NCBI RefSeq assembly: GCF_014696135.1
Contig: NZ_JACJPP010000007.1
Location: 62,001-126,000 of the forward strand
Origin: Nodosilinea sp. FACHB-141
GTDB lineage: Bacteria; Cyanobacteriota; Cyanobacteriia; Phormidesmidales; Phormidesmidaceae
DNA length: 64,000 nucleotides
Reading direction: 5' to 3'
The translations under genes were made by a program, and so were the position numbers. Positions 29,438 through 38,360 of the stretch are shown piece by piece. Position 1 is the first letter of the stretch. Each line of letters opens with the position of its first letter. Below the pieces are notes generated by a model that did no database searches, was not told where the DNA came from, and was given only the letters and a program-made list of their open reading frames with translations.

Positions 29438-31744
29438 TCACTCCCCACTCCGTCGCATGGCGGACTGCACGGCTCCGTAGAGCAGCAGCGATAGGGCCAC
29501 GGTGGCAGGTACGATGAACATCCAGTTATGACGGGTGACTTGCCATAGCCAGGGGTAGGGGGTGGTGGTGGCGAGCTGCACCTGGGGCGACTGGCGCAGG
29601 GTGGCCAGGCGATAGTCGGCGCTGACGTAGGGGTCGGGGTTGGGCACTTGAGCGCTGACCAGCACAGTGTCGCCTTCTATTTGGTAGAAGAGGGGGTCGT
29701 GGCGCAGCAGGTCAGCGACCTGGGCCAAACCAACGTCGTCGCGGCCGCTGAGGGCCAGCACTACCCGCTGGGGATTCCAGGGCGAAATAACGGACTTCAT
29801 TAGCCCTTCGCCGTCGGGAAGGGGTTGTACCTGGGTGTCGCCCCACTGGCGGGTGCCGCTGCCGCGCAGGGCAAAGCCTTCCTCGGTCAGCAACTCGGGC
29901 AGGGGAAAACGGGGGTGGGCACCGATCGCCACCAGATGCCGCTCATTGCGCGCCTCTTCGGGCAGGTCGGCTTGGCGATAGACGGCGAGCTGCACTGAGT
30001 CAGCTTGGCTGAGGCGGCCCAGGCGCTCGGCTAGCTCCAGCAGCACGGTGACATCATTATTGTTGGGAGCGTCGGGCAAGACAACCGCTGTGGTGGAAAG
30101 ATCTTGCGGGGCGGTGAAGGGGTAGCCGGTTTTGAATAGATCTAGATCGGGCAGACTGGTGATGGCGCTGCGCTTGAGGCTAAAGCTGGTATCGCTGTGA
30201 ATGGTGCCCCAGAGCTGCTGGTCGGTGACTCGGCTGCACGATCGCCGCTCACGAGGATCTAATCGGAAGTTGACCTGAAGCTTGGAGGTGGGGGTGATGC
30301 GATCGCCCGGCAGATCCACCTCTAGCGTGCGACGGTTGGCGCCTTTTACCTCGGTCAGCCGTTCGCCGGTAATCGATACCCCGTCTAGCTCCACATCCAC
30401 CATGGAGGTGAGAGGGTTGATCTGGGGGCCATAGCTGTAGGAAAGGCGCATTTTGCTGCCTCGCAGCAGACGATCGTCGGGTAGCGCCTTGAAGCCGATT
30501 TCCATTGCTGGGGCATGGGAGCCGCGCACAGTCATCTCATTCAAAGGCTGGCGGGTGGGGGAGGTGAGATCTGTCAGCAAAAAGTCGTTCTCTTCGGGCA
30601 GGTAGCCGGGCCACTGGCGATCGGGGGGAGTGGGCACATCCCCAGCCTGGTTAACTACAACCCCATGGCCGGTAGCAATCTGCTGATTTTGGGGCTGCAC
30701 CAGATATTGCACCGCCTTGGCCACACCTGCCTCGCCGTTGCCGGTAATCACCAACACTGGAGAAAAATCATCCACTGCTGTCGACCACATCAGCAGGCCA
30801 GATTCGTCAGGTAAGGGCTTGCCTGCGTCATCGACAAATTTGCCGTTTTTAAGGGCAAAGGGCAGGGTTAAATCGGCCAAGCCGGGCTGCTGAGCGGGAG
30901 TTCCTAAAACTACAAGCCGTTCTTCGGCGGCTAAATCCTTCAGGTTCTTGACCAGGCGGGTGTCGAGGGGGCGGTAGTGGGCGGTGCGGCCGAGGTAAGT
31001 TTGCAGCCGCGCTGTGGCTGTCAGCCAGGCGCTGTTGGTAGCGGTCGGTTGCAGGTAGGCGATTTGGTTGGTTTGCAGGCTCAGCGTGTCAAACAGCGGG
31101 TAAGGGAACTGGCTAAAGTCTGGCGTCACTGCCTGGGGCGCATAGTTAAACACCAGTTTGGAGTCGGGCAGCACCTCAGTCCACAGCGAGGGATCGAAGG
31201 GGTCTTGGGTGCAGGTGGGGGAGTTGTTTTGCAGGGCGGCGAGAATTAGCTCGTTGTCGTCTTGCAGCAGGTCGGCGGGTACTTCCATCACCGCATCGCC
31301 AATTTTGCCCATGGGTTGGTTGAGGGGCAGACTACCAATGCTGGTGCCGTTGATCAACACTGTGAGGTTAGAGCGAGTGGCATAGAGGGCGGCAGAATGG
31401 CGGTAGCGCAGCAGCACCTTGACCGACTCGGCCTGCCAGTTGCGGGGGCGGGTGAAGTGCAGCCGCTGCTCGTCGTAAATGCCGTTAAAGCGGAGGCGGT
31501 TGCCCACCACCGGGCTGCGGTTAAATTCCAACACGTACTGGCCAGGTTTAGCGGGGGCAATTACCGGGGCCGCAGGCAAGCTGGTTGGTAGGGCGATTTC
31601 GGCTAGGGCGGGAGTCTTTGCGGTGGGAGCAGTATCCTGGGCCAGCAGCGGTTGCCCGGTAATTAGCAGCAGGGTGATGAGGTAGAGGGCTAGGCGGCGG
31701 CGGGCCAAAGGGGAGAGGGCGCGGAGAGAGGGGAGGAAGGGCAT
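29438..31744 (-). CDS. bcsB: Cellulose synthase BcsB-type periplasmic subunit
   Basis: BcsB is the membrane-anchored periplasmic partner that guides the glucan out of BcsA. The 768-residue product has a signal helix (ALYLITLLLITGQPLLAQ) and two carbohydrate-binding-like halves (VLLRYRHSAALYATRSNLTVLING and MRLSYSYGPQINPLTSMVDVELDG). LQVNFRLDP is family-typical, and a single C-terminal membrane anchor (FIVPATVALSLLLYGAVQSA) ends the protein. The length is usual for BcsB. The leader is pyrimidine-rich (CTCCCCTCCC) and lacks a Shine-Dalgarno sequence. Confidence 0.9.
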   Translation of the reverse strand: MPFLPSLRALSPLARRRLALYLITLLLITGQPLLAQDTAPTAKTPALAEIALPTSLPAAPVIAPAKPGQYVLEFNRSPVVGNRLRFNGIYDEQRLHFTRPRNWQAESVKVLLRYRHSAALYATRSNLTVLINGTSIGSLPLNQPMGKIGDAVMEVPADLLQDDNELILAALQNNSPTCTQDPFDPSLWTEVLPDSKLVFNYAPQAVTPDFSQFPYPLFDTLSLQTNQIAYLQPTATNSAWLTATARLQTYLGRTAHYRPLDTRLVKNLKDLAAEERLVVLGTPAQQPGLADLTLPFALKNGKFVDDAGKPLPDESGLLMWSTAVDDFSPVLVITGNGEAGVAKAVQYLVQPQNQQIATGHGVVVNQAGDVPTPPDRQWPGYLPEENDFLLTDLTSPTRQPLNEMTVRGSHAPAMEIGFKALPDDRLLRGSKMRLSYSYGPQINPLTSMVDVELDGVSITGERLTEVKGANRRTLEVDLPGDRITPTSKLQVNFRLDPRERRSCSRVTDQQLWGTIHSDTSFSLKRSAITSLPDLDLFKTGYPFTAPQDLSTTAVVLPDAPNNNDVTVLLELAERLGRLSQADSVQLAVYRQADLPEEARNERHLVAIGAHPRFPLPELLTEEGFALRGSGTRQWGDTQVQPLPDGEGLMKSVISPWNPQRVVLALSGRDDVGLAQVADLLRHDPLFYQIEGDTVLVSAQVPNPDPYVSADYRLATLRQSPQVQLATTTPYPWLWQVTRHNWMFIVPATVALSLLLYGAVQSAMRRSGE

Positions 31745-31795
31745 GGGAGGGGAGAGGTGGGTAGGTAGGTGATGTGGGTGGGTAAGCGACGGGAA
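31745..31795 (-). repeat. C-rich repeat leader of bcsB
   Basis: On the transcript this is a run of CCCACC, CTACC and CTCCC units directly before the bcsB ATG. It is related to the larger junction repeats but lacks a G-rich half. Confidence 0.6.
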
Positions 31796-31834
31796 AGTGA
31801 GGCAGCGGTAATAGTTGACGTTTTTTGCGGTTGA

Positions 31835-33103
31835 TTAGGGACTGCAGGTGCCGCTAGTGGTTTTGAGGCGATCGGGAGAAATTTCCAAGGGCAGCAGGCC
31901 AAACCAGGCGAGGTTTTGGGTGTAGTAGGCGGTATCGCTATCCCAAAAGCCGTCTTTGTAAGTTGGCTGCAGCTTTTGACGCAGAATTTCGGCGGCGATC
32001 GCGGGGTCTACCCGGGTCAGGGCTAGGTAAACCAAGGCATAGTGGGCGGTCGATTCGTAGCTGGTTTCAGCACTGCCATCGAGGGTGAGGCGGGCGGGCA
32101 GGCGGCCATTTTGCTGCCAACGGCGAATCAGTTCGGGAGTACGAGCCTCTAGGTAGGCCTGGGCGCGGGGTTCGTTAAACCAGGCGGCATCTTGAGCAAT
32201 GCGCCACCAAACCCGGAATGCATCGAAGCTGTAGCGGCTTTGCAACGGGTAGTCGAGGGGGAGCTGGCGGTAGGTGTCGCTGGTTGGGTTGTAGGCAATC
32301 CAGTCGGGGGGCAGGCCAGTGGCAGAAAACTCCGACAGGTCATCGAGCATGGTGTAGCCGCTGTCGATTAGGCTGGCCCAGTCGTGATCGCGATCGACCT
32401 CAGCAAACAGACGAAAGCTGGCGGGGGCAAAATACGATGGGTTGAGAATGACCTGGTCGGGCTCCAGGCTAAAGGCGTCGGCAGGACCGGGAATGAGTTG
32501 GCGGGTGCCGTCAGGTAGCTCCACCGTGCCGTGTTCCCAGATGTCGGTCAGCAAGGCGCGGGCGTCGTCGAGATATTGAGGGCACGACCAGCGGCGAGCG
32601 GCTAAGATCAGCGCGGTGGCGGCGTCGATGTCGGCGTCGGTGGCAAAGTTGGCATCCAATGTGCCCCAGGAGCTGTCTGGGCGCTGGCCCCATTTCCAGG
32701 CCCAAAGCAGGTCGGTTGGCTCGCCCGCTTCATCCAGGCGAGCGAGGTTGCTTTTGGCCCAGGCGTAGGTGCGATCGAAAGTGACAGGGTCGTTGATGGC
32801 AACGGCCCGCAGCATGGCGTAGGCTTGGCCTTCTGAAACGGTGCGATCGCTGTCTTCCCGGTCAATGACACGGCCATCGTCCTGAATAAACCGGCTGCGG
32901 TAGGCTTGCCAGCTTTCAATCAGCAGGTCGTTTTGGGGGCTCGGGACAGGCAGATTTAGGGCTACTTCCCCAGTGTTGAGGCAAGCGCAGGCGGCGGTTT
33001 GAATGGTGCAGCTGGGCGCGGCGGCTACTAGCACCAGAGCCAGGGGCAGGATCGTCAGCAGCATACGGGTTTGCGTACGCCGCAGGTTGAAAAGTCGCAT
33101 CAT
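31835..33103 (-). CDS. bcsZ: Glycoside hydrolase family 8 endoglucanase (BcsZ-like)
   Basis: GH8 endoglucanases accompany bacterial cellulose synthases and trim the nascent glucan in the periplasm. The 422-residue product has an N-terminal export signal (MLLTILPLALVLVAAAPS). The catalytic acid Glu91 lies in TVSEGQAYAMLRA, and the acidic motif ATDADIDAATALILA (about 155-169) follows. The length is slightly above BcsZ. Two adjacent ATG codons (33103 and 33100) follow a C-rich leader; the longer frame to 33205 overlaps the TPR gene and encodes the Pro/His-rich repeat, so it is rejected. Confidence 0.88.
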   Translation of the reverse strand: MMRLFNLRRTQTRMLLTILPLALVLVAAAPSCTIQTAACACLNTGEVALNLPVPSPQNDLLIESWQAYRSRFIQDDGRVIDREDSDRTVSEGQAYAMLRAVAINDPVTFDRTYAWAKSNLARLDEAGEPTDLLWAWKWGQRPDSSWGTLDANFATDADIDAATALILAARRWSCPQYLDDARALLTDIWEHGTVELPDGTRQLIPGPADAFSLEPDQVILNPSYFAPASFRLFAEVDRDHDWASLIDSGYTMLDDLSEFSATGLPPDWIAYNPTSDTYRQLPLDYPLQSRYSFDAFRVWWRIAQDAAWFNEPRAQAYLEARTPELIRRWQQNGRLPARLTLDGSAETSYESTAHYALVYLALTRVDPAIAAEILRQKLQPTYKDGFWDSDTAYYTQNLAWFGLLPLEISPDRLKTTSGTCSP

Positions 33104-33155
33104 GGTAGTCGCCGGGGAGGGTGGGTGAGTGGGAGGGTGGATGAGTGGATGGGTT
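33104..33155 (-). repeat. C-rich repeat leader of the GH8 gene
   Basis: The 52-base spacer on the transcript consists of CATCCACTCATCCACCCTCCC-type units directly before the double ATG. It belongs to the same family as the other bcs and chemosensory junction repeats. Confidence 0.6.
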
Positions 33156-35519
33156 TTAGTAGCGCTCCCAGCTGGGTTGAAAGCCGCGGCGGCGGAGCAG
33201 GTCAAATTCCACGTCCTGGGTGCGTTGCTCTAGATTGATGAGGGCCGCGTCGGGGGGGAGCTGTCGCAGTTGTTCTAGGGCCGCGAGTTTTTGGTCGTCG
33301 GCGATGTTGAGTTCTGCGATCGCGTACCGAGCCTCCCAGTAGTCAGGATCCAGCGCTAGCACCCGGTTATAGAGGGCGCGAGCGGTGGGCAAATTGCCCT
33401 GCTGAAACTGCACCCCAGCTAGAGCCGCCAAGGCACCGAGATTCTCAGGCTCACGCTCTAGCACCTGCTGGTAGGCGGTGGCGGCGAGGGGGAGATTTCC
33501 CTGGCTCTGGGCTAGCTCGCCCTGGAAGAAGTACACCGTGAGGTCGTCGGAGTTGGCGGCAATCAGCGAGTCCAGCTCGACCTGGGCCTGGGTGGGATTG
33601 GTTTGGGCCAACAGCTCGATGGTTCGCCACCGTAGCCAGAGATCGTCGGGCTGCTGGGTGAGTAAGGTTTGGTAGAGGTCGGCGCGGCTGCGATCGGCCG
33701 GGAGAGCACCGGCCAACTCAAACAGCTCCGGGGGTGGGTTGTTTAGATTTTGGGAGGCTAGCCAGCTGTCCAACGTTTCAGCGGCGACGGTGGAGGTGAT
33801 TTGCCCAGTGCGGTAGGCCAACAGGGCGTAGCCGAGGGGATAGTTGGGGTTGGTAGGATTGGCTGCGATCGCCTCTAAATACACCGGCAGCGCGGCCTCG
33901 GGCTGGCCTTGCAGAGTGCGCACAAAGGCTAACCCCCTCAGAGCATCGGCGGTGGTCTGCGAATTGGGCTGAGCGGCAATTACAGCCTCGTAGCGACGGG
34001 CGCTAGCCTCCAAATCCCCCAGCTGTCGTTCTAGGTCAGCAACCAGCAGTTCTGTACCCCAGTCGCCCTGCCCTGCATTGGTGGCGCTGTAGGTGGTGAG
34101 GGCATCGCGGGCCGCTTGCAAATTGCCTTGAGCAAGGTGAATTTGGGCGATGCGATAGGTCAGCAGCGGCGCGTCCACCGCTGCCGCCACGGCTTCGTAA
34201 ACGGGCAGCAGGGCCGGATCAGGGTTGTCCAAACGCACCAAGGCGGTGGTAATGGCTCGCTGCTCCGGCGCTGAGCCGGGCATGGGAGAGAGCAGCGGCC
34301 AAATTTGCTCGGCCACTGTGGCGGCACTTTCGTTCCCCAAGCTGTAGGCTAGCAGGCGCGCTTTCACCATCAGGCTGGCGGTGTCAGGGTTTTCCACGGC
34401 CAGTTGCTCAAACATGGTCAGGGCCAGAGGCTCGGTGTCGGGCCACTCGCTGAGCACGTCGGCCACCTCAACCCGCAGGCCGTAGCTGGGGGCCGTGGTC
34501 GCGTCCAACGCCTGTTGGTAGAGCACGGTGGATTGTTCAAACAGGGCAGGGTCGAGCTGGCGGCGACCGATCGCACTATAGGCACGGGCCAGTGCCAGCC
34601 GAGTGTCAGCCTTGCCCACCAGCGGGGTCAATAATTCCAGCGCTTTAGTAGTTTGACCACTGGAATCGTAAGCATTGGCCAGGCCGGTGCGAATGCTGAG
34701 AGAAAGGGCATCGGTGCGGTCAGGCTCTCTCAGTTCAGGTTCGAGCAGGGCGATCGCCCCCGCCGCATTGCCCGTCTCTTGCAGGGTTAGTGCGTAGGCC
34801 GTTAACGCCTCTACGGGCAATTCCCCTGTTTGTCGGTAGCGGTCAAACAGAGCTAGAGCACCGTCATAGTCGCCGCTAAAGCTATAGATCTGTGCTGCCC
34901 CCAACAGCGTTTGGGGAGACGGATTCCGACTTAGGAGCAGATCATAATCGGCCAGAGATTCAGAAAAGCGCCCCTGGTAGCCGTAGAGTAAGGCTCGCTG
35001 GCTAAGGGCCTCAAGATTGCCAGGATTCTGGGCCAGCAGTCGGGTTAGGGCGTTAATTCCCTCAGCTTGCCACTCGGGCCGGTAGCCGCCCAGCTCGCCT
35101 AGGGCTTCCAAGGCTTTGGAATTGTCAGGACTGACTTGCAGCACTGCCTGATAAGCGGCCCAAGCCTCGGCATCACGGCCTGCTCGCTGATAGGCGATCG
35201 CCAGCCCCAGCCGTGCCTCCGCAGAATTTGGCTGCTGGCGTAGGGCCGTTTGAAAGGCGGCGATCGCATCATTCACCCAGCCGCGATCGAGCAGAGTGTA
35301 GCCTTCGCTCACCTGGGGCGATCGCTGGGCTAGGGCAGCGGGGCTGACGGCAATCTCTAGACCAAGGACAAGGGCTCCTATTAATAGAGAATTTCGCGCT
35401 AGGAAAAGTCCTCTAGGGATCCCTCCAGTTTCTTTAGGTAGAGAATCCTCCTTCAAGCCCCCATGGGAAAAGGGGGAGGATTTGACGTTGTCCAGTTGCT
35501 TATGGGGGATAATTTTCAT
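33156..35519 (-). CDS. Secreted TPR protein of the cellulose operon (BcsC TPR-like)
   Basis: The 787-residue product is built almost entirely of TPR units (for example GWVNDAIAAFQTALRQQPNS and LGLAIAYQRAGRDAEAWAAYQAVLQVSPDN) after a hydrophobic export segment (SLLIGALVLGLEIAVSPAALAQ). In Gram-negative bacteria BcsC joins periplasmic TPRs to a C-terminal outer-membrane barrel. Here there is no barrel; the barrel appears to be the separate upstream gene, whose stop overlaps this start as ATGA. The role as periplasmic scaffold of cellulose export is inferred. The N-terminal 40 residues before the signal segment are odd: they are encoded by a palindromic repeat. Confidence 0.82.
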   Translation of the reverse strand: MKIIPHKQLDNVKSSPFSHGGLKEDSLPKETGGIPRGLFLARNSLLIGALVLGLEIAVSPAALAQRSPQVSEGYTLLDRGWVNDAIAAFQTALRQQPNSAEARLGLAIAYQRAGRDAEAWAAYQAVLQVSPDNSKALEALGELGGYRPEWQAEGINALTRLLAQNPGNLEALSQRALLYGYQGRFSESLADYDLLLSRNPSPQTLLGAAQIYSFSGDYDGALALFDRYRQTGELPVEALTAYALTLQETGNAAGAIALLEPELREPDRTDALSLSIRTGLANAYDSSGQTTKALELLTPLVGKADTRLALARAYSAIGRRQLDPALFEQSTVLYQQALDATTAPSYGLRVEVADVLSEWPDTEPLALTMFEQLAVENPDTASLMVKARLLAYSLGNESAATVAEQIWPLLSPMPGSAPEQRAITTALVRLDNPDPALLPVYEAVAAAVDAPLLTYRIAQIHLAQGNLQAARDALTTYSATNAGQGDWGTELLVADLERQLGDLEASARRYEAVIAAQPNSQTTADALRGLAFVRTLQGQPEAALPVYLEAIAANPTNPNYPLGYALLAYRTGQITSTVAAETLDSWLASQNLNNPPPELFELAGALPADRSRADLYQTLLTQQPDDLWLRWRTIELLAQTNPTQAQVELDSLIAANSDDLTVYFFQGELAQSQGNLPLAATAYQQVLEREPENLGALAALAGVQFQQGNLPTARALYNRVLALDPDYWEARYAIAELNIADDQKLAALEQLRQLPPDAALINLEQRTQDVEFDLLRRRGFQPSWERY
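35444..35482. repeat. Palindromic repeat inside the TPR gene's 5' end
   Basis: AATCCTCC (35444-35451) and GGAGGATT (35475-35482) form an inverted repeat, with CCCCC/GGGGG inside it. It is in frame in the presequence of the TPR protein and resembles dispersed cyanobacterial palindromes. Confidence 0.65.
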
Positions 35520-37057
35520 TCTGCTGCCCTCCGCAGGGGATTCCACATCAGGTCGTAGCGCATCCGAAAGCCGAGGTAGGTTTCGCTAAAGGCGTTGCGC
35601 TGCTGCACACTCACCCCGGCTCGTAGGTTGTCGATAACTTGGGCGTCGTAAAACAGCTCCCACACGTCGGGAGTGGGGCCGCCGCTGGCCTGGCGTAGAT
35701 CGCTGTTAGAGAGCTGGCGACCATAGCCTAGACCCAGGCGATCGCCCGGCATAAACACATCCAGCCCGTTGACGCCGAGGCTATAGGTCTGGCCACTGGC
35801 CCCCAGGGTTTGGTTTGTGTACCAGCCATAGCGACCAAAAAAGCCCAGCTTGAGACCGGGGATAAAGGCCTCGGCGTTGAAACCAAAGCCAGTCTCGCGA
35901 TCGCCTGGCCGTGCACCAAACTCACCGTTGCCTCGGTCAAACGAGCCGATTTCTCCAAAGCCATCGCTCTGGCCTGCATCGGTCGAGGTCACGTAGGTGC
36001 CCCGCACAATGGCGTTGCCCATCCGCACCCCCACTTCACCAGCGAACGAGTCGAGGGCAAAGCTGCCCAAGTCGCGGCTCGACGAAAAAGTAGTGGCGGT
36101 CAGCGACACCGCATCCACTGGGGTCCAGTTCACCAGGGCACCGGGGCGCGAGGCCACGTTCACCGTGCTCAGGGCCGGGTTGGTTTGAAACACCGGGTTA
36201 AAGAAATGGGTTAGTGAGTCTTTGGCAAAGCTGTTGCGATCGAGGTACGAGGTCAAATCCATCAGCCCCACCGTGAACCGCAGTTCGGGCAGGTTAGCGG
36301 GCGAGGCCGTTAGATACAGCTCACTCAGGCTGAGGCCGGTTTGGTCGGTGTTAGAAAAGGCCTGTCCAGTGCTGAGGTCTACCGTGGCTCCAGCAAACAC
36401 CGAGGGGCTGAGCACATAAATGCCCCCCACCCGCAGGCGGGCCGAGCCTTCGCTCCCCTGCTGTAAATAGGCTGCCTGGGCAAATACTTCAGAGCGCTCC
36501 GCTGGTTCGACCGTTTGGGCGACACTCTGCTCCGGCTGAGTTGGGATATCGGCTACAAGAGGTGTAGCTGGGAAGGCTGATGCCGGTTCGGTTTGAGCAG
36601 CGATCGGTAGCTGACTCGGAACCGAGCTTTCTTCAGGAGGCGTGGCAGCCTCAGGGATCTCTTCTTCTGGCGCGTCAGCTTCGCTAACCTGGGTTTGGGG
36701 CATTCCCTGGGCCAGCACCACCGCAGAGCTGCTCTTGTCCGTCGCTGGTTTGGGCAGAGGCAAAAAACCGTCGCCAGTTGGCAACCAACGCTCGCCGTTA
36801 AAAGCAGGGTCTACCGCAGACACACTGTCTCCACTATTTGTAGGCAATGTACCGGTAGGTGCACTGTCTACAAATGCGCTGTCGTTAGACAAATTGTCTG
36901 TAGGAAAACTGTCTGCTGCTAAATCACTCTCAGGTAACTCGCTCCCCAAAGCCGTGGGAGGCAATCCCAAGAGTGCAGTTGCCAGCACAATACCAGTTGC
37001 CGCGCTAGGGTTCAGCACATATCGCAGCGCTAACCAAGCACCTATAGAACGCTCCAT
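35516..37057 (-). CDS. OprB-like outer-membrane barrel protein of the cellulose operon
   Basis: The 513-residue product has a signal sequence (TGIVLATALLGLPPTALG) and an acidic Ser/Thr/Pro-rich linker (about 45-190). A beta-strand-rich region of about 320 residues follows with features of carbohydrate porins: LSELYLTASP, LRFTVGLMDLTSYLDRNSFAKD, FFNPVFQTNPALST, GFNAEAFIPGLKLGFFGRYGWY. It lacks the C-terminal Phe common in outer-membrane proteins. Its place as first gene of the cellulose operon, coupled to the TPR gene, suggests it forms the outer-membrane exit for cellulose. That is inference; a general sugar porin is possible. Confidence 0.75.
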   Translation of the reverse strand: MERSIGAWLALRYVLNPSAATGIVLATALLGLPPTALGSELPESDLAADSFPTDNLSNDSAFVDSAPTGTLPTNSGDSVSAVDPAFNGERWLPTGDGFLPLPKPATDKSSSAVVLAQGMPQTQVSEADAPEEEIPEAATPPEESSVPSQLPIAAQTEPASAFPATPLVADIPTQPEQSVAQTVEPAERSEVFAQAAYLQQGSEGSARLRVGGIYVLSPSVFAGATVDLSTGQAFSNTDQTGLSLSELYLTASPANLPELRFTVGLMDLTSYLDRNSFAKDSLTHFFNPVFQTNPALSTVNVASRPGALVNWTPVDAVSLTATTFSSSRDLGSFALDSFAGEVGVRMGNAIVRGTYVTSTDAGQSDGFGEIGSFDRGNGEFGARPGDRETGFGFNAEAFIPGLKLGFFGRYGWYTNQTLGASGQTYSLGVNGLDVFMPGDRLGLGYGRQLSNSDLRQASGGPTPDVWELFYDAQVIDNLRAGVSVQQRNAFSETYLGFRMRYDLMWNPLRRAAE

Positions 37058-37617
37058 ATGATACTCAAAATAATTGGGTGAAAATAAGCGCGAAAGATAT
37101 ATCTGGCTTGCTAAGTAGCCAAATTAAAGAGATAAATTGAATTCGTTAATTGATTGTCAATATTAGGCAAGATAATGCCAGCTGATATCCTCACGCTTTA
37201 GTTCTTGCAAACCAACGTGATTTAGATTTCAGAAAACATTGACTCTCTAAGACCAGCAATTAGGTCTTATGCTTCAACCATCAAATTTGTTGGCTGAATC
37301 AGTATTAGAGATAACGGTTTGAAAACGATAAGAAAGTGATGTACTCATAGCTGGGAGCAAAAGCTGAGAATCAAGCTCAGGCATCTAATGATGAGAATAA
37401 CGATGTCGGGACGATTTCAGCTCAGGTGCGATCGAACTCAGGTATTAGCGCTAACTCCTCCTACAGATAGTTTTTTCGTCATCAGGATGAAATACCGAAA
37501 AAGTTCTGAGCCTCTGGTCTTCTGTGTGGAGTTGCAAAAGGCCTTCTCTAGAGATTGATGGTAGAGGTGCACTGTGGTTGCATGGGCTTTAGATAGATTG
37601 TTCCTCACCGTCGGTCA
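37058..37617. promoter_or_regulatory. 560-base divergent promoter region of the cellulose operon
   Basis: This region lies between the minus-strand barrel gene and a plus-strand lipoprotein gene and is AT-rich near the bcs side (37080-37160). It must hold promoters for both directions. I see no convincing gene, and no named operator was recognised. Confidence 0.55.
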
Positions 37618-38346
37618 ATGATTATTTCACGGCTAAGAAGAATTGGGTTGCTGGTAGTTATCCTGGTAGCCTGCGCGGGGTGTCAAACGGCTCTGCTGCC
37701 CGCCTCGCCCCCCGTGCCGGAGGCTACGACGCTCACCCTTGAGGCTACGGCTCAGGGCAATGGAAAGTTTGCCCTCGTCGGCACCACGAACCTACCCAAC
37801 GATACTCAACTGACGGCGATCGCCCTGCGCCATTTGCTACCTCAACGCAATACCCCTGGCGATCGCCCCCTCTATTCAGTGCTCGACTACCAGCCCGTCA
37901 CCGTTGCTAATGGTCAGTGGTCGGCCCAGCTCAACCTCTGGCAAGTTGTCGCCGATGGCCGCTATCAAGAACCCTGGCAGGCCCAGGCCGATGCCCTTGA
38001 CCTAGCCGCTCAACCCAGCGAAACTGTGCAATTTGCCATTGTGTTAGGCCCCCACCATTTGGGTGCAGCTCTCAACGGCAAGCTAGCTCAAAACGGGCAG
38101 CAACGACTGGCAAATGTGCTGCGAGTAACCTCCGGTGGAGAACCGTTTTTGTGGGCCGATCAAGTGCTGGCGGTGGCTCTGCCCAGCGGGCAAACTACTC
38201 CCCCCGCAGACCTGCTAGCCCGCACCAATGAGGGCTGGGGCGATCGCTACCTGCTAGTGCCAGAACCACCGCTGCCCTACACCCTCACCCCCGCAGACGA
38301 GCGCCAAACTACCGCCCCCCTGAGTCCAGACGAACTGCTGCGCTAA
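37618..38346 (+). CDS. Predicted lipoprotein, unknown function
   Basis: The 242-residue product begins with a basic n-region and hydrophobic core (RLRRIGLLVVILVACAGC). Two lipobox readings are possible, LVAC ending at Cys19 and CAGC ending at Cys22. The rest is soluble, with TTLTLEATAQGNGKFALVGTTNLPNDTQL, which suggests a beta-sandwich, and a Pro/Thr-rich end. I do not recognise a family. It is divergent from the cellulose operon and could be co-regulated with it; no sequence feature shows that. Confidence 0.7.
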   Translation: MIISRLRRIGLLVVILVACAGCQTALLPASPPVPEATTLTLEATAQGNGKFALVGTTNLPNDTQLTAIALRHLLPQRNTPGDRPLYSVLDYQPVTVANGQWSAQLNLWQVVADGRYQEPWQAQADALDLAAQPSETVQFAIVLGPHHLGAALNGKLAQNGQQRLANVLRVTSGGEPFLWADQVLAVALPSGQTTPPADLLARTNEGWGDRYLLVPEPPLPYTLTPADERQTTAPLSPDELLR

Positions 38347-38360
38347 GGTTGGCCTAAGGG

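Noticed and set aside
10468..33155. G/C-rich junction repeats as a CRISPR array
   Set aside because: The units are degenerate and unspaced, have no unique spacers, and lie at several gene junctions; no cas gene is present.
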